From: Sporomusa sp.
GTDB taxonomy: Bacteria > Bacillota_C > Negativicutes > Sporomusales > Sporomusaceae
Direction: 5' to 3'
DNA length: 12,877 bases
Assembly (NCBI GenBank): GCA_029256645.1
Contig: JAQSXM010000050.1
Span: 1 to 12,877 of the forward strand
A program made the position numbers and the translations under genes. Below, one piece after another: positions 7,126 to 12,877 of the stretch; positions within the stretch are counted from its first letter, which is position 1, and the number at the start of each line of letters is the position of its first letter. The notes beneath the pieces are model-generated. The model was not told the DNA's origin and did no database searches. It saw nothing but the letters and a program-made list of their open reading frames with translations.

Positions 7126-7332
7126 CTATTTAATACCAGTTTTGGTGCGTTCGTACGTAATCTTTCCTTGGGCAATCTCTTCCAGGGCAATTGTTACCGG
7201 TTTGTTGGATTTGGATTCAATCAAAGACGGCTTCCCATCCATAATCTCTCTGGCCCGTTTGGCAGCAAGTACTACCAGTGTGTATTTACTATCAACTTTT
7301 TGTACTAAAACATCTAAAGACGGATTAATCAT
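7126..7332 (-). CDS. rpoZ: DNA-directed RNA polymerase omega subunit
   Basis: A 68-residue subunit that helps fold and attach beta-prime in RNA polymerase. The core omega signature is visible: NPSLDVLVQKVDSKYTLVVL, then AAKRAREI (23-30), and a C-terminal helix with KPVTIALEEIAQGKI. The ATG at 7332 is preceded by GGGGGAG at 5 bases; a longer frame reaching 7410 overlaps the end of gmk and does not match the family, so I reject it. It is 16 bases after gmk and 9 bases before coaBC. The order gmk-rpoZ-coaBC is the standard Firmicutes arrangement, and gmk next to rpoZ is also common in proteobacteria. Confidence 0.95.
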   Translation of the reverse strand: MINPSLDVLVQKVDSKYTLVVLAAKRAREIMDGKPSLIESKSNKPVTIALEEIAQGKITYERTKTGIK

Positions 7333-7348
7333 TATGTCTCCCCCTAGC

Positions 7349-7996
7349 CTATTTACTTGAAGGTGCCACGTGCTCGGTACATATGCATTTTGAATGGTAG
7401 AGGCTATCAATTAAATCGGAATTACGTTCTGCCCGAAATTTTTCGGCCGTAATTATGGTTTCAATTCTTTGTACAGCTGCAGCTACCTGGTCATTAACCA
7501 CAATATAATGATAATTGTGCGCTAGTTTAAGCTCACCGCTTGCACAACTTAAGCGATTTTGGATTACATCAGGACTGTCAGTACCGCGTTTATAAATTCT
7601 ATCAGCCAGTTCATCGAGTGAGGGAGGGACAATGTACACATAAACACCTTGCGAAAAATTATCTTTTACCTTCATGGCTCCCTGGGTATCAATTTCCAAT
7701 ACGACATCATAGCCGCATTTTAGCTGATCCAGTACATATTGGCGTGGTGTTCCATAGAAATTTCCGTAAACCTCGGCCCATTCCAGTAACTCGCCATTCT
7801 CAATCATGGTTTTAAATTGATTTATGCCAGTGAATAGGTAGTTTACCCCATCTACCTCTCCCACTCGCGGCGGGCGTGTAGTGGCTGATATAGAGTATTT
7901 CAGACGGGGATTGCTACGCAGCAACTCACGACAAATAGTCCCTTTACCGGTGCCTGATGGACCGGAAATAACAATCAAAATTCCTTGCTGCGCCAT
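7349..7996 (-). CDS. gmk: Guanylate kinase
   Basis: Phosphorylates GMP to GDP with ATP, an essential step of guanine nucleotide supply. The 215-residue product has the P-loop GPSGTGKGT (12-20), the GMP-binding SATTRPPRVGEVDGVNY segment (37-53) and LEWAEVYGNFYGTP (71-84), and the lid region DRIYKRGTDSPDVIQNRL (132-149). I start it at the ATG at 7996, which sits 6 bases after AAAGGAGA; a TTG two codons earlier abuts that site and could not be used. The C-terminal tail DSLYHSKCICTEHV runs about 10 residues beyond the usual end and has two extra Cys, of no obvious role. The gene begins 21 bases after remA and is clearly in the same operon. Confidence 0.97.
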   Translation of the reverse strand: MAQQGILIVISGPSGTGKGTICRELLRSNPRLKYSISATTRPPRVGEVDGVNYLFTGINQFKTMIENGELLEWAEVYGNFYGTPRQYVLDQLKCGYDVVLEIDTQGAMKVKDNFSQGVYVYIVPPSLDELADRIYKRGTDSPDVIQNRLSCASGELKLAHNYHYIVVNDQVAAAVQRIETIITAEKFRAERNSDLIDSLYHSKCICTEHVAPSSK

Positions 7997-8002
7997 AGGC
8001 AA

Positions 8003-8010
8003 TCTCCTTT
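8003..8010 (-). promoter_or_regulatory. Ribosome binding site fixing the gmk start
   Basis: AAAGGAGA on the minus strand, 6 bases from the ATG at 7996 and directly abutting the TTG at 8002, so the ATG is the start. Confidence 0.8.
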
Positions 8011-8017
8011 CAAATGG

Positions 8018-8284
8018 TTATTCGGCAGCTTCATCACTGGTATCTTTGCTGGTTAGACGGTGGGCTACTGTTTCTGGCTGTACAGCCGATAAAATGACAT
8101 GGTCGCTGTCAGTAATGATAACTGCGCGGGTCCGACGTCCATATGTAGCGTCAATAAGCATCCCACGGTCACGCGCTTCCTGGATAATCCTCTTGATGGG
8201 AGCAGATTCTGGGCTGACAATAGAAATAATCCTATTTGCCGATACTATATTGCCAAAACCAATATTAATCAATTTTATATCCAC
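8018..8284 (-). CDS. remA: Extracellular matrix regulatory protein RemA (DUF370 family)
   Basis: A small DNA-binding protein; in B. subtilis RemA activates biofilm matrix operons by binding promoter DNA as a ring-like multimer. The 88 residues are nearly the same as the Bacillus protein in the segments [20 protein letters not shown] (23-35), [17 protein letters not shown] (39-55) and [18 protein letters not shown] (60-77). The arginine cluster Arg50, Arg51, Arg53, implicated in DNA binding in that family, is intact. The start is GTG at 8284 with GGGGGAG 5 bases upstream. It sits between yicC and gmk as in B. subtilis. Whether it controls matrix genes here cannot be told from the window; in anaerobic relatives its regulon is largely unstudied. 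Confidence 0.95.
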   Translation of the reverse strand: MDIKLINIGFGNIVSANRIISIVSPESAPIKRIIQEARDRGMLIDATYGRRTRAVIITDSDHVILSAVQPETVAHRLTSKDTSDEAAE

Positions 8285-8332
8285 TAAGACTCCCCCTATA
8301 CGTTTATAGGCTATTAGACGTAAGCTCCTATA

Positions 8333-9217
8333 TTACTCTATGTTTTGGATTTGCTCTCTGACCTTCTCAATCTCACTTTTAATTTCAACGACCACATTGG
8401 CAATTGTGGAATCGTTTGCTTTGGAAGCTATAGTATTTGTTTCCCTGTTAATCTCTTGGACAATAAAATCAAGCTTTCGTCCAACCGCTTCAGGTGCTGA
8501 AACAGTTGCCTTAAATTGTGATAAATGGCTTTTTAATCTAACAATTTCTTCAGTAACATTAGTTCGATCAGCAAATATAGCTGTTTCCTGGAGCAATCTG
8601 GTTTCGTCAGGTTCTGACCCTACCGCGGCTAACAGCTCCCGCATGCGGTTTAGCAGTCTCTCACGGTATTCGACAAGGATTTGTGGCGCCCGCTCTTCCA
8701 CAGTGGCGATATAAGTGTATAGTTTGCCAACCCGTTCTAAGAGGTCTTGCTCAATATTAGCTCCTTCTGCCTCACGCATTTTCATGAGATTTATAACTGC
8801 TGAATCAATGGCCGATGCCAGCTTAGGCCACAGTTGCTCAACGTCTTCTGCTACTTCCTCCACTTTGAGCACATCAGGGTATTTGGAAAGGTGAAAGATA
8901 TTATCGCTGGTAGGCATTTCAAAAATACCGGCTAATTCTCTCATTGCATTATGGTAAGCCATTGCCAATTCTTTGTCAACCCTTACTGTCCGTTTCTTTT
9001 CACCATATTCATCGACTGTGATAAAAGCGTCTATCCGTCCGCGTAAAATTGTATTGGCAATACCGCGGCGGACTTTGTCCTCAAGACTGCCTAACGCTTT
9101 GGGCAGTCGAATAACAATCTCGTTATACCGGTGATTTACTGCTTTAATCTCGACAACAATCCGATGGGTCGAATCAATATATTCACCCCGGCCAAATCCG
9201 GTCATACTTTTTAGCAC
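8333..9217 (-). CDS. yicC: YicC/YloC family endoribonuclease
   Basis: Member of the YicC family; E. coli YicC is reported as an endoribonuclease acting on small RNA, and B. subtilis YloC is the positional counterpart. The 294-residue product has the YicC N-terminal domain (SMTGFGRGE at 4-12, EIKAVNHRYNE at 23-33, GRIDAFITVD at 60-69) and the C-terminal DUF1732 part (ADRTNVTEEIVRLKSHL at 216-232, GRKLDFIVQEINRETNTI at 246-263), all well conserved. The GTG start at 9217 is 10 bases after GGAAGG; the ATG four codons in would be 22 bases away, and family members usually begin M-x-x-SMTGFGR. It is the first gene of the yicC-remA-gmk-rpoZ-coaBC unit. I see no strong promoter in the 107 bases before it, only an inverted repeat. 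Confidence 0.95.
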   Translation of the reverse strand: MLKSMTGFGRGEYIDSTHRIVVEIKAVNHRYNEIVIRLPKALGSLEDKVRRGIANTILRGRIDAFITVDEYGEKKRTVRVDKELAMAYHNAMRELAGIFEMPTSDNIFHLSKYPDVLKVEEVAEDVEQLWPKLASAIDSAVINLMKMREAEGANIEQDLLERVGKLYTYIATVEERAPQILVEYRERLLNRMRELLAAVGSEPDETRLLQETAIFADRTNVTEEIVRLKSHLSQFKATVSAPEAVGRKLDFIVQEINRETNTIASKANDSTIANVVVEIKSEIEKVREQIQNIE

Positions 9218-9245
9218 GAAAACGGCACCTTCCTTTGCGTATGGT

Positions 9246-9263
9246 TATTATTGACGAATAATA
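9246..9263. repeat. 18-bp inverted repeat upstream of yicC
   Basis: TATTATT and AATAATA form perfect 7-base arms around GACG, centred 37 bases before the yicC GTG. It is too A/T-rich and too short to be a terminator. It could be an operator or chance in an AT-rich spacer. Confidence 0.4.
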
Positions 9264-9324
9264 CAATTTTAACCCGTAGATTTTTACTGTTACTTCGCTT
9301 TGCCCGCCCTAAATCCCTTTTTAC

Positions 9325-9354
9325 CAAAAAAATAAATGGAGATATACTCCATTT
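9325..9354 (-). terminator. Intrinsic terminator after the secreted-protein gene
   Basis: AAATGGAG and CTCCATTT form an 8-bp perfect stem around a 5-base loop (9334-9354), followed on the minus strand by ATTTTTTT. It begins 12 bases past the stop of the gene at 9366 and ends that single-gene unit. Confidence 0.85.
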
Positions 9355-9365
9355 TTGGCAGATTA

Positions 9366-9968
9366 TCATTTAAAATTCGGCAAATCGAAGTAAAATCGAC
9401 GCTCCTGTTTATCTTTGGTGGTAACCAGTAATGTAATTGGTTTATTCAACAGAATATCTTTATCTGAAAAGTAAAAATAAGAATGGGCAGTATATTGTGG
9501 TTCATCGGGAAACCGGGGGGTTTTGACCGGGGAGTTGGCTACTATGTGGTAGGGTTTAAACACTTTCTTTTCCTGTTTGAGGATGACTTGAACACCCTCA
9601 GTAAAGTTTGGGCTATTACCATTTGCTGTTATACTAAAAACCAGACATCCGGCATAATCTGCTAAGATTTTTTCACTGTCAGCAAGCGCTACAACTTGCT
9701 GACTCCGGATTTTATCCCGGGCATCATTAGCTATAAGCAGAAAAGGTGTATATAAATAAGCCTTTTCCGTTGTTTCATTAAGAATAGGAGCCTTTTCTTC
9801 ATAAGCAAGCCAGGGTGCGAGAAAATCAGTAAGCGCCTGTTGTTTGCGTTTTACACCATAATCCTGAGCTTCGAGGATTACCTCTTTGTTAACTAACGAT
9901 ATCGCCCCGGTGGGCCAAGGGATTGAGAGCAGGAGCAGCAGACTAAGAAAAGCAGAAACAAACCTCAC
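9366..9968 (-). CDS. Secreted protein of unknown function
   Basis: I do not recognise a family. The 200-residue product begins with a classical signal peptide: Arg2, a hydrophobic core FLSLLLLLSI, a proline-containing PWPTGA end and likely cleavage after Ala22. There is no lipobox cysteine and no second membrane segment. The mature part has a helical stretch (about 28-55), a beta-rich middle, a single Cys108, and a C-terminal half with many aromatic residues (YFYFSD, RRFYFDLP) that suggests an immunoglobulin-like or other beta fold. The start is GTG at 9968 with a perfect GGAGG 7 bases upstream; TATACT at 10017-10022 is a possible -10, without a good -35. The gene has terminators on both sides, so it is its own transcript. 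It is placed between dapF and yicC, neither of which suggests a role. Confidence 0.85.
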   Translation of the reverse strand: MRFVSAFLSLLLLLSIPWPTGAISLVNKEVILEAQDYGVKRKQQALTDFLAPWLAYEEKAPILNETTEKAYLYTPFLLIANDARDKIRSQQVVALADSEKILADYAGCLVFSITANGNSPNFTEGVQVILKQEKKVFKPYHIVANSPVKTPRFPDEPQYTAHSYFYFSDKDILLNKPITLLVTTKDKQERRFYFDLPNFK

Positions 9969-10055
9969 CTTATCACCTCCGATGACAAAATATCCTCGCT
10001 ATTTATATTAGTCATAAGTATAAAAAATTCCTTTTTTCTGAATTTGTATGTATGT

Positions 10056-10086
10056 AAAAACCGGCTCAGTCTGAGCCGGTTTTTTT
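10056..10086 (-). terminator. Strong palindromic terminator after dapF
   Basis: CCGGCTC and GAGCCGG make at least a 7-bp GC-rich stem, extendable to 9, flanked by an A-run on one side and a T-run on the other, so it can work in both directions. The dapF TAA stop (10085-10087) lies within the A-run at its foot. No gene on the plus strand needs it, so its use is to end the ATPase-dapF transcript. Confidence 0.93.
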
Positions 10087-10918
10087 ACAGCAAGTATTCT
10101 CCCCTGAATACTTCAACCGCCGGGCCTGATTTGTAGATATGGTTGTTGTCGGCCCACTGGATAAACAGGTCACCGCCATCTAATTTTATGGTTGCCTGAC
10201 GGTCTGTGTGGCCGTTTAACACAGCGGCAACCAAGGCAGCGCTGGCACCAGTGCCGCAGGCCTTGGTAATGCCGGCACCACGTTCCCAAACACGCATCTT
10301 TAAGGTATTGCGGTCAATGACTTGAATGAATTCAACATTGGTCTTTCTGGGAAACAGGCTATGAGTCTCAAATTGGGGACCAATGCTTGCTAAGTTAATC
10401 TTGGCTACATCGTCAACAAAAATGACACAGTGTGGATTTCCCATTGATAGAGCGGTAACCTGGTAGGTTTGGCCGTCTATCTCAATGGGCACATTGATTG
10501 CCTTTTCGGAAGAATTACCGGCCATCGGGGTTTCACCGCGGGTAAGCTTTGGTTCGCCCATATCAACCTTAACTATCACCAGTTTACTGTCTTCAAAAAT
10601 CAGCTCAGGCGTAACAATTCCTGCCAGTGTATCCAGGGTAATGACTGTTTTATCAGTAAGACCGGTTTCATAGAGATAACGGGCTACACAACGTGTAGCG
10701 TTACCGCACATATCGGCCTCGCTCCCATCAGAATTAAATATGCGCATTTTAAAATCAGCAATGTCTGATGGCATAATTACGACAAGTCCGTCAGCGCCAA
10801 TCCCGAAATTGCGGTCACAGATGGCTAATGCCTGATTACGGTAATCAGTAATATGTTCAGTTTGGCCATTAATAATTACAAAATCATTGCCTAATCCATG
10901 CCACTTTGTGAACTGCAT
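10085..10918 (-). CDS. dapF: Diaminopimelate epimerase
   Basis: Converts LL- to meso-diaminopimelate, the precursor of lysine and of the peptidoglycan cross-link, by a cofactor-free two-cysteine mechanism. The 277 residues carry both catalytic cysteines: Cys71 in DMCGNATRC and Cys221 in ACGTGASA. Asn11 in HGLGNDF, Asn161 and His163 in GNPHCV and Glu212-Arg213 in WERGAG are also present. The forms MCGNAxRC and GAGIT in place of MCGNGxRC and GAGET are variants I know from other Firmicutes, so I do not take them as a defect. The ATG has AGGGGG 6 bases before it, and the gene starts 23 bases after the ATPase stop, so the two are co-transcribed. Meso-diaminopimelate is used in the walls of Negativicutes as well as bacilli, so this gives no taxonomic choice. 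Confidence 0.97.
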   Translation of the reverse strand: MQFTKWHGLGNDFVIINGQTEHITDYRNQALAICDRNFGIGADGLVVIMPSDIADFKMRIFNSDGSEADMCGNATRCVARYLYETGLTDKTVITLDTLAGIVTPELIFEDSKLVIVKVDMGEPKLTRGETPMAGNSSEKAINVPIEIDGQTYQVTALSMGNPHCVIFVDDVAKINLASIGPQFETHSLFPRKTNVEFIQVIDRNTLKMRVWERGAGITKACGTGASAALVAAVLNGHTDRQATIKLDGGDLFIQWADNNHIYKSGPAVEVFRGEYLL

Positions 10919-10941
10919 GCTATTCCCCCTAGATAGTATAG

Positions 10942-12877
10942 TTACCTGTTTTGCGGTAAAATTGCGCGGCGCGCAGGACTGCGTTTAAATATGTGTTTAA
11001 ACCCGCTTAGTATGAGTGTCCAACCAGATACTGTCAAAACAAGCGCCCAGTTGCCCAGTGAAAGCGGTACCGTAGAAAAAATAGCGCTTAAAAATGGGAT
11101 ATACATGACTGAAAGCTGCATAACTGTCGAGAATGTTACCGCCGCCAGTAAATATTTATTACTGGTGAATTTAACTTCGAATATAGTAGCAGTTTCAGAC
11201 CGGCAGTCAAACACATGGAACATCTGGCAATAAACCAATGTCGCAAATGCAGCTGTCCTCGCTAGCGCCAAATCATTCTGTAGATAGTATACCACACTAA
11301 AGACAAAAAGTGTGCTCAAACCTATCTGTATGCCGCGCCCCATAATTTTCCGGCTTAAGCCACGGGAAAACACGCTTTCCCCAGGATGGCGAGGTGGTCG
11401 CTTCATAATATTGGAGTTATTGGGATCAACGCCAAGTGCCATGGCTGGCAGGCCGTCAGTGACAAGATTTACCCATAATATCTGCACAGGCAGTAGTGGC
11501 ATCGGCAGACCTAAAAGCGCAGCTAAAAACATGGTCAGTACTTCGCCGATATTGCAAGAAAGCAGGTATCTGATGAATTTTCTTATATTATCATAAATAC
11601 CGCGGCCTTCCTCCACTGCTGCGACAATTGTGGCAAAGTTGTCATCAGCTAAAACCATAGCTGATGCTTCTTTAGTGACATCGGTTCCGGAAATTCCCAT
11701 GGCTATACCTATATCGGCCTCTTTTATCGCTGGCGCGTCATTAACCCCGTCACCAGTCATGGCTACGATATGCCCCTGACGTTTCAGTGCCCGGACAATT
11801 CTTAATTTATGGGCAGGTGAGACGCGGGCATATACGGTGACTTTGTTGACTATGGCATCAAGCTCACCTTCGCTCATAGCATCAAGCTCATTGCCAGTGA
11901 GGGCTTTATGTTGTCCTTCTCTGTAAATTTGCAGTTCCTGGGCGATAGCTACTGCGGTATTTTTATGGTCCCCGGTAATCATTATTGTTTTAATGCCAGC
12001 TTCGCGGCATAAGGCAATTGAGGATTTGGCTTCTTCACGGGGTGGGTCAATCATACCGATTAGCCCAGCGAATACCAAATCAGCTTCGATGGTTTCGTCT
12101 GGGTTCTGTGCCTGAGACGGTGTTAAACGGCGATAAGCCACCGCAAGTACCCGGAGGGCCTCAGATGCCATTTGTTCGATGCTATTATTTACTTTGGCAA
12201 TATGCTCATTAGTCATAGAGGTAGGACCTGCCGCAGTATGGTAATACCGGCACAACTCCAGGATTGTATCAGGAGCACCTTTAACATATAAAATATTATT
12301 ATTATTGGTATCGCGATATACAACTGACATACGGCGACGCTCAGATTCAAAAGGAATCTCGCCCACCCGCTTTTGGCTTTTTTCTAACTCAGCCTGCCAA
12401 ATATCAGCTTTAGCTGCAGCTACAATAATGGCTCCTTCTGTAGGATCGCCTTCAACCGACCAGCCGGTTTCAGTTTTATTTCGCCATATGCCTGTAATTG
12501 CAATATTGTTTTGCTTTAATGTACTATTATTGCAGAGAACACCAATTGTCAGGCAATAATGCAGTGCTTTATCCATACTAATATTAACTGACTGTTGATT
12601 AAATAAAATATTACCTTTAATATCATAACCCGTGCCGGTGATTTCATATTTTTTGTCGTCAGTAAATAGCTGTCTTACTGTCATCGCATTTTGCGTCAGC
12701 GTTCCTGTTTTGTCAGAGCAAATCACTGTTGTGCAGCCAAGTGTCTCCACTGCCGGCAGTTTCCGGATAATTGCCCGTTGTTTAATCATACGTTGAACGC
12801 CCAGGGCTAAGGCCACTGTCACGATGGCAGGCAGGCCTTCAGGAATAGCCGCAACAGCCAGGCTTATACCGGCCATA
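10942..12877 (-). CDS. P-type Ca2+-transporting ATPase, SERCA/IIA type (partial, N-terminus missing)
   Basis: Pumps Ca2+ out of the cytoplasm at the cost of ATP. The window edge cuts the gene: about 644 C-terminal residues are visible, and a family length near 900 implies roughly 260 missing, covering the A domain and the first three membrane helices. The first Met seen is internal to helix 4 and is not the start. Visible motifs, numbered from it: PEGLP (12-16), the phosphorylated Asp55 in CSDKTGTLT, KGAPD (199-203), TGD (301-303) and GDGVNDAPA (375-383). Ca2+ ligands of the SERCA type are present: Glu13, Asn442 and Glu445 in SCNIGEV, and Asn470, Thr473, Asp474 in NLVTDGLPA. Its place beside the yicC region matches yloB of B. 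subtilis. dapF follows 23 bases later. Strict Ca2+ specificity is inferred from motifs. Confidence 0.93.
   Translation of the reverse strand, partial: MAGISLAVAAIPEGLPAIVTVALALGVQRMIKQRAIIRKLPAVETLGCTTVICSDKTGTLTQNAMTVRQLFTDDKKYEITGTGYDIKGNILFNQQSVNISMDKALHYCLTIGVLCNNSTLKQNNIAITGIWRNKTETGWSVEGDPTEGAIIVAAAKADIWQAELEKSQKRVGEIPFESERRRMSVVYRDTNNNNILYVKGAPDTILELCRYYHTAAGPTSMTNEHIAKVNNSIEQMASEALRVLAVAYRRLTPSQAQNPDETIEADLVFAGLIGMIDPPREEAKSSIALCREAGIKTIMITGDHKNTAVAIAQELQIYREGQHKALTGNELDAMSEGELDAIVNKVTVYARVSPAHKLRIVRALKRQGHIVAMTGDGVNDAPAIKEADIGIAMGISGTDVTKEASAMVLADDNFATIVAAVEEGRGIYDNIRKFIRYLLSCNIGEVLTMFLAALLGLPMPLLPVQILWVNLVTDGLPAMALGVDPNNSNIMKRPPRHPGESVFSRGLSRKIMGRGIQIGLSTLFVFSVVYYLQNDLALARTAAFATLVYCQMFHVFDCRSETATIFEVKFTSNKYLLAAVTFSTVMQLSVMYIPFLSAIFSTVPLSLGNWALVLTVSGWTLILSGFKHIFKRSPARRAILPQNR

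Noticed and set aside
7333..7410. N-terminal extension of rpoZ into gmk
   Set aside because: Omega proteins start at the MINPSLD segment, which has its own GGGGGAG site; the extension overlaps gmk codons and has none.
7881..8309. 142-residue plus-strand frame over gmk and remA
   Set aside because: Antisense to two conserved genes and without a plausible ribosome binding site or family resemblance.
10085..10918. Possible catalytic defect of DapF (Ile in place of Glu in GAGET, Ala in MCGNG)
   Set aside because: Both catalytic cysteines and the conserved Asn, His, Glu and Arg are intact, and these variants occur in functional Firmicutes enzymes.
1..12877. Mobile elements, CRISPR arrays, tRNA or rRNA genes
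   Set aside because: I saw no transposase or integrase motifs, no regularly spaced repeats, and no tRNA or rRNA signature on either strand.

Overview
The window is a compact block of mostly housekeeping genes from a Gram-positive-lineage (Firmicutes/Bacillota) bacterium with moderate GC. Every supported gene is on the minus strand, so transcription runs from the high-coordinate end to the low end. The gene order Ca2+-ATPase / yicC / remA / gmk / rpoZ / coaBC / priA / def / fmt matches the ylo region of Bacillus subtilis (yloB-yloC-remA-gmk-rpoZ-yloI-priA-def-fmt), with insertions. The insertions (dapF plus a secreted orphan protein, and a metK cassette behind a SAM riboswitch) together with codon and protein style suggest an anaerobic lineage such as the Negativicutes (Sporomusa/Pelosinus-like). 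That placement is an inference, not a proven assignment.

Layout in the direction of transcription: (1) the C-terminal two thirds of a P-type Ca2+-ATPase (10942-12877, cut by the window edge), then dapF (10085-10918), closed by a strong palindromic terminator (10056-10086). (2) A single-gene unit for a secreted protein of unknown function (9366-9968), closed by its own terminator (9325-9354). (3) yicC, remA, gmk, rpoZ, coaBC (5914-9217), tightly packed: an RNase-family protein, a DNA-binding regulator, GMP kinase, the RNA polymerase omega subunit and the CoA biosynthesis bifunctional enzyme. (4) A SAM-I (S-box) riboswitch with terminator and visible antiterminator (5711-5864), controlling metK (4493-5683). 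A small heavy-metal-associated-like protein that lacks the first Cys of its CxxC motif (4193-4420) and a previously unlisted 38-codon ORF (4064-4180) follow. (5) A probable promoter and a strong inverted repeat (3992-4056) lead into priA (1547-3970), def (1013-1465), fmt (67-1008) and the first 18 codons of a further gene (1-54) that is probably a membrane protein.

The genes cover translation initiation and N-terminal maturation (fmt, def), replication restart (priA), SAM supply (metK), CoA, lysine/diaminopimelate and guanine-nucleotide metabolism, and global regulation (rpoZ, remA). No mobile element, CRISPR array, tRNA or rRNA was seen. I found no clear new multi-gene system. The parts least explained by known biology are the stretch between metK and priA (degenerate HMA protein, small ORF, priA leader hairpin), the orphan secreted protein between dapF and yicC, and an 18-bp inverted repeat in front of yicC.
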